13,027 nt of DNA from Candidatus Binataceae bacterium (GCA_030042765.1 JASHZA010000113.1:1-13027), one strand, 5' to 3'; positions 1 to 8,387 are shown, numbered from the stretch's first letter. The notes: generated by a model from the sequence alone, not told the origin. A program made the numbers and translations.

Positions 1-1
1 C

Positions 2-841
2 TCTGTGACAAACTCGAATGGCACTACCGGATGTAAACGCACGACCACCTCAGAGGTCACCGGGGTGACGAAAGTCGACTACATTCCCCATCACGAACCA
101 TTTCAGTACTACACGTCAACGGCGAACCTTACGCACGCACGACCCAGCTCGCTGGCGGCGATCGGAACCAGCAGCGATGGCGCAAATCATCAGTACGACG
201 TAGAGGACTTTATCGATGCGGTCAACGCAGGCAACTTTCCTGCCGTTAGCTTTATCAAGGCACCTGGTTATCAGGAAGGGCACGCCGGTTATTCCGATCC
301 GATCGACGAGCAAAACTTCATCGTAAACTTGATCAATTTCCTGGAAACCCAGCCGGAATGGAAAAACACTGCCGTTGTAATCAATTGGGATGACTCTGAT
401 GGATGGTACGATCACCAGATGGGTCCGATCATGAATCAATCGACGACCAGTGCCGATGCTCTCACGGGCACAGGTACATGCGGCAATGGAACGGAAAACG
501 CACTGCCAGGCGTTAATCCCAGCACCACGCACGCACAAGGCCGATGCGGCTTTGGGCCACGGATACCGATGCTTGTGATCTCACCGTACGCGAGGCCGAA
601 CTTCGTCGATCATACGGTAACGAGTCAGACGTCGATTATCCGGTTTGTCGAGGACAACTGGCTGCAGGGGCAGCGCATTGGACAGGGCTCATTCGACGCC
701 GAGACGAATTCGATTGCGAGCATGTTCAACTTTGGCACGAACGGCGGGAAACACGGGAATGGCCTTGTTCCGCCGCTTTTCCTTGACCCAGTCACGGGTG
801 AACCCGTCGGGCGCAACGCTGTCGACAAGAGCAAACACTGA
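2..841 (+). CDS. Phospholipase C / acid phosphatase family phosphoesterase, 3' part
   Basis: This is the C-terminal ~279 residues of a phosphoesterase of the phospholipase C/AcpA acid phosphatase superfamily, which hydrolyses phosphate esters, usually outside the cytoplasm. The frame is open to the left edge, and family members are about 450-550 residues, so the N-terminal part with any signal peptide and the nucleophile lies outside. Counting from the GTG at position 5, visible family hallmarks are the DYIPHHEPFQYY segment (residues 25-36), the NWDDSDGWYDH motif (127-137) and FGPRIPMLVISPYAR. By analogy with AcpA, the paired Asp (129, 130) are metal ligands. The GTG at position 5 is an unlikely real start because it lies inside the conserved domain and has no visible SD sequence. 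A hairpin terminator follows 14 bases after the stop, so the gene ends its own transcription unit. Family is secure; substrate (phospholipid or another phosphomonoester) is not. Confidence 0.88.
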   Translation, partial: SVTNSNGTTGCKRTTTSEVTGVTKVDYIPHHEPFQYYTSTANLTHARPSSLAAIGTSSDGANHQYDVEDFIDAVNAGNFPAVSFIKAPGYQEGHAGYSDPIDEQNFIVNLINFLETQPEWKNTAVVINWDDSDGWYDHQMGPIMNQSTTSADALTGTGTCGNGTENALPGVNPSTTHAQGRCGFGPRIPMLVISPYARPNFVDHTVTSQTSIIRFVEDNWLQGQRIGQGSFDAETNSIASMFNFGTNGGKHGNGLVPPLFLDPVTGEPVGRNAVDKSKH

Positions 842-855
842 GGAATCCGGTTAAT

Positions 856-898
856 CGCCCGGGATGCCCGCTTACCCGCGGATCCCGGGCGCTCTTTA
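856..898 (+). terminator. Rho-independent-like terminator after the phosphoesterase gene
   Basis: A perfect 10-bp inverted repeat, CGCCCGGGAT (856-865) and ATCCCGGGCG (882-891), encloses a second 4-bp stem (868-871 with 878-881) and a 6-base loop. The sequence CTCTTTAAG follows, with only a short T run. It begins 14 bases after the phosphoesterase stop and well before the next gene. The stem is very stable and the position is right; the weak U tract is the only reservation. Confidence 0.65.
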
Positions 899-1022
899 AG
901 ACGAAGACTCAAAAGAACCTTCGCTCATCTTGAATTACGACACTCTGGTCGGCCCCTATCTCTTTCCCTTTCCGACTGCTTTGATCACCGTGAAACCAGT
1001 TTAGGCGCTGGAGCACCACTCA

Positions 1023-2696
1023 TTGGCGATCACGCGACGGGAGTTTTTACGGACAAGCGGCCTCATGGGCGCAACCATAATCACTCTTGGCGCACAACGC
1101 GCGCTTCAAACGGTTCAGGCTCGGCCGGCGCTCGACGCTAATTCGCTGGCCCACTTCGTCGATCCGCTTCCAATTCCTCCGATCGCCCGCCCCAGCGGCG
1201 TTCACCCCAGTCCAGCCGATCCGACGATCAAGGTGCCGCTTTACCGGATAGAGATGCGCGAGTTCGAGACCAAGCTGCATCGCGACCTCAAGCCAACGCG
1301 GCAATGGGGCTATGGTTCAAGCGCTCCCGGGCCAACCTTCGAGACGCGCAGTGGAGAAGGGCTAATGGTGGAATGGGTCAACTCTTTGCCGAGCAAACAT
1401 TTCCTGCCGATCGATCATAATCTCCATGGCGCGGAAGCCGGCAACCCCGAGGTTCGCGCGGTCGTTCATGTGCATGGAGCCAAAACACCGCCCGATAGCG
1501 ACGGCTATCCGGAAAACTGGATAGTACCGGGTCAATCAGCTCTTTCGTACTACCCGAACGATCAGGACGCGGCAATGCTCTGGTATCACGACCACGCGAT
1601 GGGCATCAACCGGCTTAATATATTCGCAGGATTGATTGGGGCTTTCATCGTCCGCGAGGAGGTCGAGGCGGGCTTTAATTTGCCCGGCGGCAAGTATGAA
1701 ATTCCGCTGATCATTTATGATCGGATGCTGGACCGGAATAGCCAGCTTTATTATCCGGTGTCGGCAAACCCCGCTTCGCCCTGGATTACTGAGTTTTTTG
1801 GCGATGCCATGCTGGTCAACGGCAAGATTTTTCCATACCTGGAAGTCGAGCCTCGCAAGTACCGCTTCCGAGTACTCAACGGCGCCAACGGCAGGTTCTT
1901 CCATTTGTCCCTTGCTAATCGGCAGACCTTCCACCAGATCGGTACCGATACCGGTCTTTTGCCGTCACCGATTGAGCTAAGCAGTCTGCTTCTCGCACCG
2001 GCCGAGCGTGCGGACTTGGTCGTCGATTTTGCCGGGCATAGCGGCGAAGCTATCGCGTTGAAGAGCGATGCGCTTGACCTCATGCAGTTTCGGGTTTCCC
2101 GAGGCCAGCCACACGATACTTCGTCACTTCCCACGAAGCTTCGTCCTATTAACAGAATCGCGGAGTCCGAGTCTGTGAAAACCCGGATCCTGACACTGAC
2201 CGAGCGTGATGATCTAGTAGGTAATGCGGCCATGATGCTGCTCAACGGAACTCGTTGGAGCATGCCGATCACCGAGAATCCTGTGATCAACACTGTCGAA
2301 ATCTGGAACCTGATTAATTTGACTGATGATGCTCATCCAATTCACCTGCATCTGGTGCGCTTCCTGATTCTCGACCGGCGGCGATTCGATATATTCGAAT
2401 ATCAAACTTCAAAGACACTCCGATACATGGGACCGGCAGTTCCTCCGGAACCGAGCGAAGCAGGATGGAAAGATACGGCGCGAGCCAACCCCGGAATGGT
2501 CACCCGGATCATCATGCGTTTCGAAGGCTACACCGGAAGGTACGTGTGGCATTGCCACATGCTGGAACACGAGGACAACGAAATGATGAGGCCATATGAG
2601 GTTGTCGCCTCGGCTAAGGAAGCGTCGAACGATGTCGTCGCCCCCGCACAAGAGTGGTGTGTCAATGGCAGGCTGCAGATTCGAGAGAACCGATAG
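1023..2696 (+). CDS. Tat-exported multicopper oxidase, CotA / bilirubin oxidase type
   Basis: A three-domain multicopper oxidase of 557 residues that couples one-electron oxidation of phenols, bilirubin-like compounds or metals to reduction of oxygen to water. The N-terminus has a twin-arginine signal (TRREFLR, residues 4-10, then a hydrophobic stretch), so the folded copper enzyme is probably exported by Tat. Copper motifs are HVHG (H149, H151), WYHDH (H189, H191), HPIHLH (H438, H441, H443) and HCHMLEHEDNEM (H510, C511, H512, H516). The blue-copper axial position by alignment to CotA is Met521, and the acidic residue after H516 (E517) matches the CotA proton-relay Glu. The start is TTG with GGAG nine bases upstream (1010-1013); it puts the Tat motif at the N-terminus, which supports the choice. 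The length is close to CotA (about 513) plus a signal peptide. The natural substrate cannot be told from sequence. The amidohydrolase follows 101 bases downstream and may be cotranscribed. Confidence 0.93.
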   Translation: MAITRREFLRTSGLMGATIITLGAQRALQTVQARPALDANSLAHFVDPLPIPPIARPSGVHPSPADPTIKVPLYRIEMREFETKLHRDLKPTRQWGYGSSAPGPTFETRSGEGLMVEWVNSLPSKHFLPIDHNLHGAEAGNPEVRAVVHVHGAKTPPDSDGYPENWIVPGQSALSYYPNDQDAAMLWYHDHAMGINRLNIFAGLIGAFIVREEVEAGFNLPGGKYEIPLIIYDRMLDRNSQLYYPVSANPASPWITEFFGDAMLVNGKIFPYLEVEPRKYRFRVLNGANGRFFHLSLANRQTFHQIGTDTGLLPSPIELSSLLLAPAERADLVVDFAGHSGEAIALKSDALDLMQFRVSRGQPHDTSSLPTKLRPINRIAESESVKTRILTLTERDDLVGNAAMMLLNGTRWSMPITENPVINTVEIWNLINLTDDAHPIHLHLVRFLILDRRRFDIFEYQTSKTLRYMGPAVPPEPSEAGWKDTARANPGMVTRIIMRFEGYTGRYVWHCHMLEHEDNEMMRPYEVVASAKEASNDVVAPAQEWCVNGRLQIRENR

Positions 2697-2782
2697 GTTT
2701 AATCCAAGGCTGAATGGGCGAGCTCTCTGAAGCTCTGAATGTGCTATAGGTGTTAGGTCTGCTTTCCAAGGTTAGCTCTGAT

Positions 2783-2790
2783 AAGGAGGA
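2783..2790 (+). promoter_or_regulatory. Strong Shine-Dalgarno deciding the amidohydrolase start
   Basis: AAGGAGGA lies seven bases before the ATG at 2798. This outweighs the GTG at 2750, which has no SD sequence and would add 16 residues without family similarity. Confidence 0.8.
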
Positions 2791-2797
2791 CCGCGAG

Positions 2798-4522
2798 ATG
2801 GCCGACTTCGATGTCCAGATCAAGGGTGGAACCATCGTAGATGGGACGCGAGCGCCTCGCTATCGCGCGGATGTATGGATAAAGGAGGGCCGCATCGCGC
2901 AGATCGGTGGGCGCGCGCCCGGTTCCGCAAAGAGAACAGTCGAGGCGGACGGCCTGATCGTGGCTCCGGGCTTCGTCGATCTCCACACACACTATGATGC
3001 TCAGATTCGCTGGGATCCTTGGTGCACTTACTCAGGCTGGCACGGAGTTACTTCCGTCGTGCTGGGCAACTGCGGTTTCGGATTCGCGCCGGTAAAGCCG
3101 GACTTTCGTGAGCGTTCGATGCTCACCATGACCCGCAACGAGGCGATTCCGATTGAAACCATGAGAGCGGGGATGAAATGGGATTGGGAGACGATTCCAG
3201 AATATCTCGACTCGCTCGAACGGACGCCAAAAGGGGTGAACTGCATCCAGTACCTGCCGACCGCCTCGCTGATGGTCTATGTGATGGGCCTCAACGCGGC
3301 GAAATCCCGTCCGGCGACCGAAGCCGAACGGGCCGAAATGCGCCGGTTGCTCGACGACGGGATGGATGCCGGTCTGTGTGGCTTTTCGATCCAGCGGCTG
3401 GGGCCTCATTCGCCCCAACCTGACTACGACGGAACCCCGATGGTGACCGATACGATGTGCGACGAGGATATCCTCAATCTCGCGCGGGTGCTGCGCGAGC
3501 GCAATGAGGGAATTATCCAGATCACGCAGGTCATAAATCCCAAGGAGGACCTTGCCTTTCAGGAACGTCTCGCCGCTGAATCCGGACGCCCTGTGCTTTA
3601 CAATGTAATTGCCGCAGACACGAAGAATCCGCGTATCCACCGGCGCAGCATGGAATGGATCGAGCGCTGCCGCGCCCGGGGGCTCGCAATGTTCGGGCAG
3701 GCGTTCACGATGCGCAGCGGATTTTCCTTCTCGCTTGAGGGTTGGAACTTTTATGATGGCATCCCGGCGTGGAACGCTGTCATGTTCGGCACCACGAAAG
3801 AGCGGATCGCCCGGATGAAGGATCCGGCCTGGCGAGATCGTATTCTGCGTGAGTCCGAAGAGCACCGGGTGAAGGAGGTCTATAAGGCCAACGGCGGCGC
3901 GCTCCATACGCTTATTGTGCAGTGGGTCAATGATAAACCCGGGTTGGAAGAATACGTCGGACTTTCATTGGGCGATATCTCGCAGAAAGAAAGCAAGCAA
4001 CCGGTCGAAGTTATGATCGACCTTTCGATCGCGGGCGATCTGAAGACGGAGTTTCGCGGCCCGGTACCATGCAGCAATGCTGAGCACATGGCAGAGCTGA
4101 TCACGGGGTCGGAGTATACTATTCCCGGTGTATCGGACGGAGGCGCTCACATGAAGTATTTCATGGGCGGAGCGTATACGACCGACTTCCTCCAATGGTT
4201 GGTGCGTGACGAACAGCGCATCACGCTCGAGGAAGCGCACTATCGGCTCTCGGCATTGCCCGCGAAAGCGGCGGGCTTCCGCGACCGCGGCATACTAAGC
4301 AAGGGTGGCTGGGCCGACATGGTTGTCTACGATCTGAACGAGTTAGGGGTCGAAGGCGAGCTTGCGGGTGAGATCGTACACGATCTGCCGGGCGGGGAAT
4401 GGCGTCGCGTACAGCGCGCGAAAGGTTATCGCGCAATCATGGTTAACGGGGAAATCACCTTCGAGGATGGTCAACCCACCGGCGCCACGCCGGGTCGACT
4501 GCTACGCCACGGTCGTGGTTGA
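2798..4522 (+). CDS. Amidohydrolase family protein, N-acyl-D-amino-acid deacylase type
   Basis: A 574-residue protein of the amidohydrolase 3 / D-aminoacylase branch of the amidohydrolase superfamily, predicted cytoplasmic. Family members hydrolyse N-acyl-D-amino acids or cyclic amides. The small N-terminal beta domain (GGTIVDGTRAPRYRADVWIKEG) is followed by the barrel, with the metal motif HTH (H63, H65), GNCGFG (C92) and the SDGGAH motif with the likely catalytic Asp447. The C-terminus returns to the beta domain (GGWADMVVYDL, then VNGEITFEDGQPTG). Where classical D-aminoacylases carry two more metal-ligand histidines (in THMR and SHHK-like motifs), this protein reads QITQVIN (241-247) and LYNVIA (267-272), so its second metal site may be absent or different. 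The start is set by the strong SD sequence at 2783-2790. The gene could share a transcript with the oxidase upstream, with no obvious functional link. Family secure, D-amino-acid specificity unproven. Confidence 0.88.
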   Translation: MADFDVQIKGGTIVDGTRAPRYRADVWIKEGRIAQIGGRAPGSAKRTVEADGLIVAPGFVDLHTHYDAQIRWDPWCTYSGWHGVTSVVLGNCGFGFAPVKPDFRERSMLTMTRNEAIPIETMRAGMKWDWETIPEYLDSLERTPKGVNCIQYLPTASLMVYVMGLNAAKSRPATEAERAEMRRLLDDGMDAGLCGFSIQRLGPHSPQPDYDGTPMVTDTMCDEDILNLARVLRERNEGIIQITQVINPKEDLAFQERLAAESGRPVLYNVIAADTKNPRIHRRSMEWIERCRARGLAMFGQAFTMRSGFSFSLEGWNFYDGIPAWNAVMFGTTKERIARMKDPAWRDRILRESEEHRVKEVYKANGGALHTLIVQWVNDKPGLEEYVGLSLGDISQKESKQPVEVMIDLSIAGDLKTEFRGPVPCSNAEHMAELITGSEYTIPGVSDGGAHMKYFMGGAYTTDFLQWLVRDEQRITLEEAHYRLSALPAKAAGFRDRGILSKGGWADMVVYDLNELGVEGELAGEIVHDLPGGEWRRVQRAKGYRAIMVNGEITFEDGQPTGATPGRLLRHGRG

Positions 4523-4560
4523 ACTCCGAAACATGATTCGTGCATCGAGATTACAGAGCT

Positions 4561-4591
4561 CCCCACACGCGTAAGCGCCGTACGGGTGGGG
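4561..4591. terminator. Weak bidirectional hairpin between convergent genes
   Basis: CCCCAC (4561-4566) pairs with GTGGGG (4586-4591), with a little extra pairing inside. It sits between the convergent amidohydrolase and CoA-transferase genes, where a shared terminator would be expected. Neither side has a T tract, so this is a guess from position and stem only. Confidence 0.3.
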
Positions 4592-4609
4592 TGGTATGGG
4601 ACTTCACTC

Positions 4610-5830
4610 TCACGAGTTGCCCACTCCTTCGAACAATACTCCGGCATTACGCAGCCGTTCGATTCGCTCCTTGGGATACTTCAAAATCTTCGCAAGCACA
4701 TACTCGTTGTCCTCGCCTAGTCGCGGTGCTGGTCCGGCGACCCCTACCTCAGCCTCGGAGAATCGGAACGGCGCCTTGGTCACCTTGATAGCTCCCACGC
4801 CCGGCTGCTGCAGCTCGTGGAAAATTCCGCGTGCCGTATTGTGCGGATCGTTCATTACCGCCTCGGTGTCCAGCACAGGCGCGCACAGGATATGGGCTCG
4901 CTGGATTAAGGCGATCGCCTCTTGCCGGCTCGAAAACGATTGCAGCCAGTCTTCCACGATTCGGATCAACTCGCCTCGGTTCTCGGTGCGATGTTCAGGG
5001 GTATCAAAACGCCCATCGGCGGCGAGCTCCGGTTTACCCATCAGATTCGCGAACTCTTCAAATTGCTGGATCAGCACAGTTATCGCGACATAGCCGTCGC
5101 GCGCCTTGAAAATCCCGCAGGGAGTAAGACCGGGAAGATGAGCGCCGCTTCGCGTAGGTTTATACGCGGGACCAAAAAAACTTCGCGCTGTGATCAATGC
5201 GCTGGTCAGATGCGTTAGCGCATCGACCAATGAAAGATCGATATACTGACCTCGGCCGGTGCGTTCGCGATGGTACAGCGCCGCGCAGACCGCAGCAAAA
5301 CCATGCACTCCACCGATACTGTCCGCCAGCGATCCACCGCCGGGATATAGCGGCGTATCGTCCGGATATCCCACCATGCTAAGAATTCCGCTCGCAGCAA
5401 AGGCAATGAGATCATTTCCGGGCAAATGAGCATACGGGCCATCCTGCCCGAATCCCGAGAGCGAGCACATGATGAGGCGCGGGTTGAGTGCGCCCAAAAT
5501 CTCATATTGCACTCCGTATTTGGCCATAACTCCCGGCGTCCAGTTCTCGATGAGAACGTCGGCGTGGCTCGCCAGATCCCTAATTAGTTCAGCACCCTCA
5601 GGCCGTTTCAGGTCGAAACATATGCTTTTCTTGCCGCGGTTTTCGCCGAGGAAGACGGTGCTCTGTCCGGCAGGCGCGCCATAGTAGCGCATCATGTCGC
5701 CGCGCGGCGCGACTTCGACCTTGATCACCTCAGCCCCAAGATCGGCCATCAACTTACCCATCATCGGGCCGGCAATGTATTGCGTTATATCTACAACTCG
5801 CACACCAGAAAAAATTCCATCGTTTGCCAT
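4610..5830 (-). CDS. CaiB/BaiF class III CoA-transferase
   Basis: A 406-residue class III CoA-transferase, the family of formyl-CoA transferase, CaiB and succinyl-CoA:acid transferases. It moves CoA between carboxylic acids, or in some relatives racemises 2-methylacyl-CoA. Visible hallmarks are GVRVVDITQYIAGP (residues 9-22), the LADLGAEVIKVE segment (28-39), NRGKKSICFDLK (64-75), LIENWTPG (93-100) and LSGFGQDGPYA (124-134). Asp170, in the SLADSIGGVHGF context, matches the catalytic Asp169 of formyl-CoA transferase, so the enzyme is probably active. The ATG at 5830 was chosen because GGAGAG (5837-5842) lies six bases upstream and the protein then begins with the family N-terminus; an in-frame extension to 5893 adds only an unconserved basic tail. 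It is the last gene of the - strand run, 123 bases after the DLH-SnoaL gene, and probably activates a product of that pathway as a CoA thioester. Confidence 0.92.
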   Translation of the reverse strand: MANDGIFSGVRVVDITQYIAGPMMGKLMADLGAEVIKVEVAPRGDMMRYYGAPAGQSTVFLGENRGKKSICFDLKRPEGAELIRDLASHADVLIENWTPGVMAKYGVQYEILGALNPRLIMCSLSGFGQDGPYAHLPGNDLIAFAASGILSMVGYPDDTPLYPGGGSLADSIGGVHGFAAVCAALYHRERTGRGQYIDLSLVDALTHLTSALITARSFFGPAYKPTRSGAHLPGLTPCGIFKARDGYVAITVLIQQFEEFANLMGKPELAADGRFDTPEHRTENRGELIRIVEDWLQSFSSRQEAIALIQRAHILCAPVLDTEAVMNDPHNTARGIFHELQQPGVGAIKVTKAPFRFSEAEVGVAGPAPRLGEDNEYVLAKILKYPKERIERLRNAGVLFEGVGNS

Positions 5831-5953
5831 TTGCTTCTCTCCAGGCATCGAGGATCGGGCGGCTCTACTTTTTGCGCCACTCCTTTCCGGCATACGGGAT
5901 GACCTCGCCGGGACCGGATGCCCCCGAGACGCGCGCGGGTCAAAAGACGCGCT

Positions 5954-7186
5954 TCACTTGCGCTTTTCGGCGTCCCATTGCGGCATCAGAAGATTCGCGG
6001 GAAGCTTCTCGTCTAACAGCTTTTTCGCTCCCTCGATCCCGGCAATCGGCAATGCCTCAGCGTTCAGCACGCCCAGCTGCTTGAGAAGGCTCGCATGGTC
6101 CCAATGGATATGCTCGTGGGCAATTTTGCTCCCTCGGAATTCCACCACTGCGACGTGCGGCACTTCAACGTATTTACCGGTTGCCGGTATTCCTGGCGCC
6201 ATGAAGTCGACTTCGCGATCGTGCGTGAAGCAAAGAATGAATTCATCGACGATCCTGTCTGAACCAATCGTTCGCGTAACCGGTACAATTTTCGTATCAG
6301 GTGGAAGCCGCGGAATGAAGTGATTCTTGTAGAAGTGCCGCAACTCTTTGTAGCCAACCCCGCCAGTAAGAGTCGGGACATGATTGACGTACGGCTCTGG
6401 CACCATCGTCCGCATCGTCGCGTCCACGTCGCGAGCCGCGAACTCGCACGCGGTATGTTGATCCCACAGTTCGCTCAAATCGTAACGCGGGCCTATCGTC
6501 CAGTGCAGCAGCCCAAGCGTTCGCGAGTGCGCCAGCCGTGCCGAGAAACGATGGAAGCTTGGACGCCGGTCGCAATTGAAGCCGTGCCCCGAATCGGCGT
6601 AAACATACGTTTCCGCGCGGTCATTACATGCGAATGCCATCCTGATCGCCTCACGCGCCCTGGGCGGAATCCCGGCATCTTCGGCGCCCCAATGGAGCAT
6701 AATCGGCCGCCTTATCGAGTCTGCTTCGGCGAGGCGTTCGTCGATTCTACCTCCGTAGTAGACAATCGCTACATCCACGTCGGTACGAGCGGCCGTTAAG
6801 TACGCGAGGAGCCCGCCGAAGCAAAATCCCAGCACTCCGACTTTTCCGGTCGAACCTGGCATCGATCGCAAACTGCGAATGGCCAACGCGATATCTTTGA
6901 TTGTCAGATCGATATCGCAGCGGCTCGCCAGCTGTGCTCCCTGCTCGATTCCATTCTCGTCGTATTCGAGCTCGAGGCCCGGTTGAATCCGCCAAAAGAC
7001 GTCGGGTGCGATGGCGAAATAGCCCTCCTGCGCGTAGGTGTCGCATACCGCTCGAATATGATTATTGACGCCGAATATTTCCTGCAGAACGATGATTCCT
7101 GGACCACTGCCGGAATCCGGGCGTGCTGTGTAGCATTGGAAGCTGCCGCCATCATCTGTCGGTATCGAAATTCTCTGGCCAGCCAT
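5954..7186 (-). CDS. Dienelactone hydrolase fused to a SnoaL/NTF2-like domain
   Basis: A 410-residue two-domain protein. Residues 1-232 form a dienelactone hydrolase (carboxymethylenebutenolidase) alpha/beta-hydrolase domain with the nucleophile elbow GFCFGG (Cys122), Asp170 (HWGAEDAG), His201 (DSGHGFNC) and the activating Glu36 (LQEIFGV). All four match the Pseudomonas enzyme, so the domain should be active on lactones or activated esters. Residues from about 236 form a SnoaL-like/NTF2-fold domain, starting DLSELWDQHTACEFAARDVD, with conserved-looking EPYVNHVPT (264-272) and EHIHWDHASLLKQLGV (358-373). Such domains often bind a small hydrophobic ligand or act as cyclases. Classical dienelactone hydrolases are about 235 residues, so the second domain is an add-on; the junction (SRTLGLLHW) matches the usual hydrolase C-terminus, so it is a real fusion and not a frameshift. 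The ATG at 7186 has AGAGGA (7194-7199) seven bases upstream. Confidence 0.9.
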   Translation of the reverse strand: MAGQRISIPTDDGGSFQCYTARPDSGSGPGIIVLQEIFGVNNHIRAVCDTYAQEGYFAIAPDVFWRIQPGLELEYDENGIEQGAQLASRCDIDLTIKDIALAIRSLRSMPGSTGKVGVLGFCFGGLLAYLTAARTDVDVAIVYYGGRIDERLAEADSIRRPIMLHWGAEDAGIPPRAREAIRMAFACNDRAETYVYADSGHGFNCDRRPSFHRFSARLAHSRTLGLLHWTIGPRYDLSELWDQHTACEFAARDVDATMRTMVPEPYVNHVPTLTGGVGYKELRHFYKNHFIPRLPPDTKIVPVTRTIGSDRIVDEFILCFTHDREVDFMAPGIPATGKYVEVPHVAVVEFRGSKIAHEHIHWDHASLLKQLGVLNAEALPIAGIEGAKKLLDEKLPANLLMPQWDAEKRK

Positions 7187-7298
7187 CCTTTTGTCCTCTC
7201 GAGCGAAACCTCAATGACCTCCCGATTTCATTTGAGAACGGATTTCTCCATTTGGTTCGGTTTTGTTACGACAAGTGTTTGTTCGGGCGGAAATCCTT

Positions 7299-8387
7299 TC
7301 AACCGGGGGAGGGCATTGCCCAGTTGCGAGCGTCGGAACCGGGTTCATAGCGCATGATGTTCTGCGCGGGATTGCGGTTGACCAGCGGGCGCAGATAAAG
7401 GGGGTGGCGCATGCTGCGCACTTCGTGCTCGATGGTAAACAGCACTTGGCCGCCATCAGGGTCGATGATGTCCTGAAAACGATACTGATGCTGGTCGCTT
7501 TCCTGGGTGACCAGCCCCTTGGCCAGCAGGCGCCGATGCGGTCCGGAGAAGTCGTTGATATAGATCTGGATATGGTGCTGGTCATACGGCGGAATCGGAC
7601 GGTCGGTCTCGCGAAAGAACAGATTCTGTCCGTTGCCCGCCGTGACGCAGGCAAAGCGGCCCTGTCCATCCTCCAGCGGCGCCGCCTGCGCACCCATGAT
7701 CTGCGAATAGAAGCGTGCAATCCCGTCCGCGCTCCCGCGCGGCACGTCGAATTCAACGTAGGGAATCCCCAGAGCCATCGGGCCGAAGCGGTTATTCGGC
7801 GCATAGCAACGGATGCGGTTGCCCCACGGGCAGACCGTCTCGATGAATCCATCGCCCTCTCGGCATGCGAAGCGAGTGCCTGCAAGCGCCTCGCGCACCG
7901 ACTCCAGGCGTTGCCGCAGCAAGTCGGTGTCCGACAGTACGACCCCGATATGGCCGCGCAACACTTGCGGCTTGCCGGTCGGCAAATGGAATTGGCTGCG
8001 TCCCACATTGACCCACATGTTGGCCGGGCCGGTCATCATATAAGGGTCGCGCGTCAGACCGAGTCCGTTGATGTAGAACAGCGTGGCCTTCTCCTGGTCG
8101 GGAACCGTGACGTTGACATGTTCCAGGGCGACGATATTGCCGAGGTCGCCGGCGGCGCGGTCATAGGTCTTACCCTTCATCGCCTTGAAGATCGCCCCAC
8201 TGTCGATGCTGACATCGCCGGTCACGCTCCTCATTCTTGGAGCCCGCTGTGGGGACTTGGCGGCAACGCCGTTGCCGTCCGCGGCGCCGCTTAATTCCGC
8301 CATCTCCTTCGCAAATAGCTCCTCGGAGATGACGCCTTTGCGATAGGCTTTGAGGACCTGCTGCACCTCGAATTCTTTGCGCGCCAT
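7299..8387 (-). CDS. Two-domain VOC (glyoxalase/extradiol dioxygenase superfamily) protein
   Basis: A 362-residue protein with two vicinal-oxygen-chelate modules, the fold of extradiol dioxygenases, glyoxalases and related metalloenzymes. The first module begins at LEHVNVTVPD (residues 88-97) and runs to RIRCYAP (191-197). The second begins at GIPYVEFDVP (207-216) and runs to GQVLFTIEHE (313-322). Possible metal ligands are H90, H146 (RGHIGVV), H271/H272 (QHHIQIY) and E320, but the first ligand position of module two is Tyr or Glu instead of His, so classical extradiol cleavage is uncertain. The first ~33 residues form a short helical segment (VLKAYRKGVISEELFAKEMAEL) that resembles a SHOCT motif. 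The C-terminus carries MRHPLYLRPLVNRNPAQN. The ATG has GGAGGAA (8395-8401) seven bases upstream. It precedes the DLH-SnoaL gene by 112 bases, suggesting a shared catabolic operon. The exact reaction is unknown. Confidence 0.85.
   Translation of the reverse strand: MARKEFEVQQVLKAYRKGVISEELFAKEMAELSGAADGNGVAAKSPQRAPRMRSVTGDVSIDSGAIFKAMKGKTYDRAAGDLGNIVALEHVNVTVPDQEKATLFYINGLGLTRDPYMMTGPANMWVNVGRSQFHLPTGKPQVLRGHIGVVLSDTDLLRQRLESVREALAGTRFACREGDGFIETVCPWGNRIRCYAPNNRFGPMALGIPYVEFDVPRGSADGIARFYSQIMGAQAAPLEDGQGRFACVTAGNGQNLFFRETDRPIPPYDQHHIQIYINDFSGPHRRLLAKGLVTQESDQHQYRFQDIIDPDGGQVLFTIEHEVRSMRHPLYLRPLVNRNPAQNIMRYEPGSDARNWAMPSPG

Noticed and set aside
901..1022. Promoter for the multicopper oxidase
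   Set aside because: TTGAAT (930-935) is a fair -35 but the nearest -10-like TATCTC is 21 bases away, so no promoter can be supported.
2391..2402. 12-bp palindrome ATATTCGAATAT
   Set aside because: It is inside the multicopper oxidase coding region (FDIFEYQ) with no partner copy, so chance is likely.
2721..2738. Tandem AGCTCTCTGA / AGCTCTGA and small hairpin between oxidase and amidohydrolase
   Set aside because: The match is short and imperfect and the stem is only five pairs; too weak to call a terminator or operator.
6480..6560. Possible frameshift at the DLH-SnoaL junction
   Set aside because: The reading frame passes smoothly from the hydrolase C-terminal pattern (SRTLGLLHW) into the SnoaL-like start; no stop or motif split is seen.
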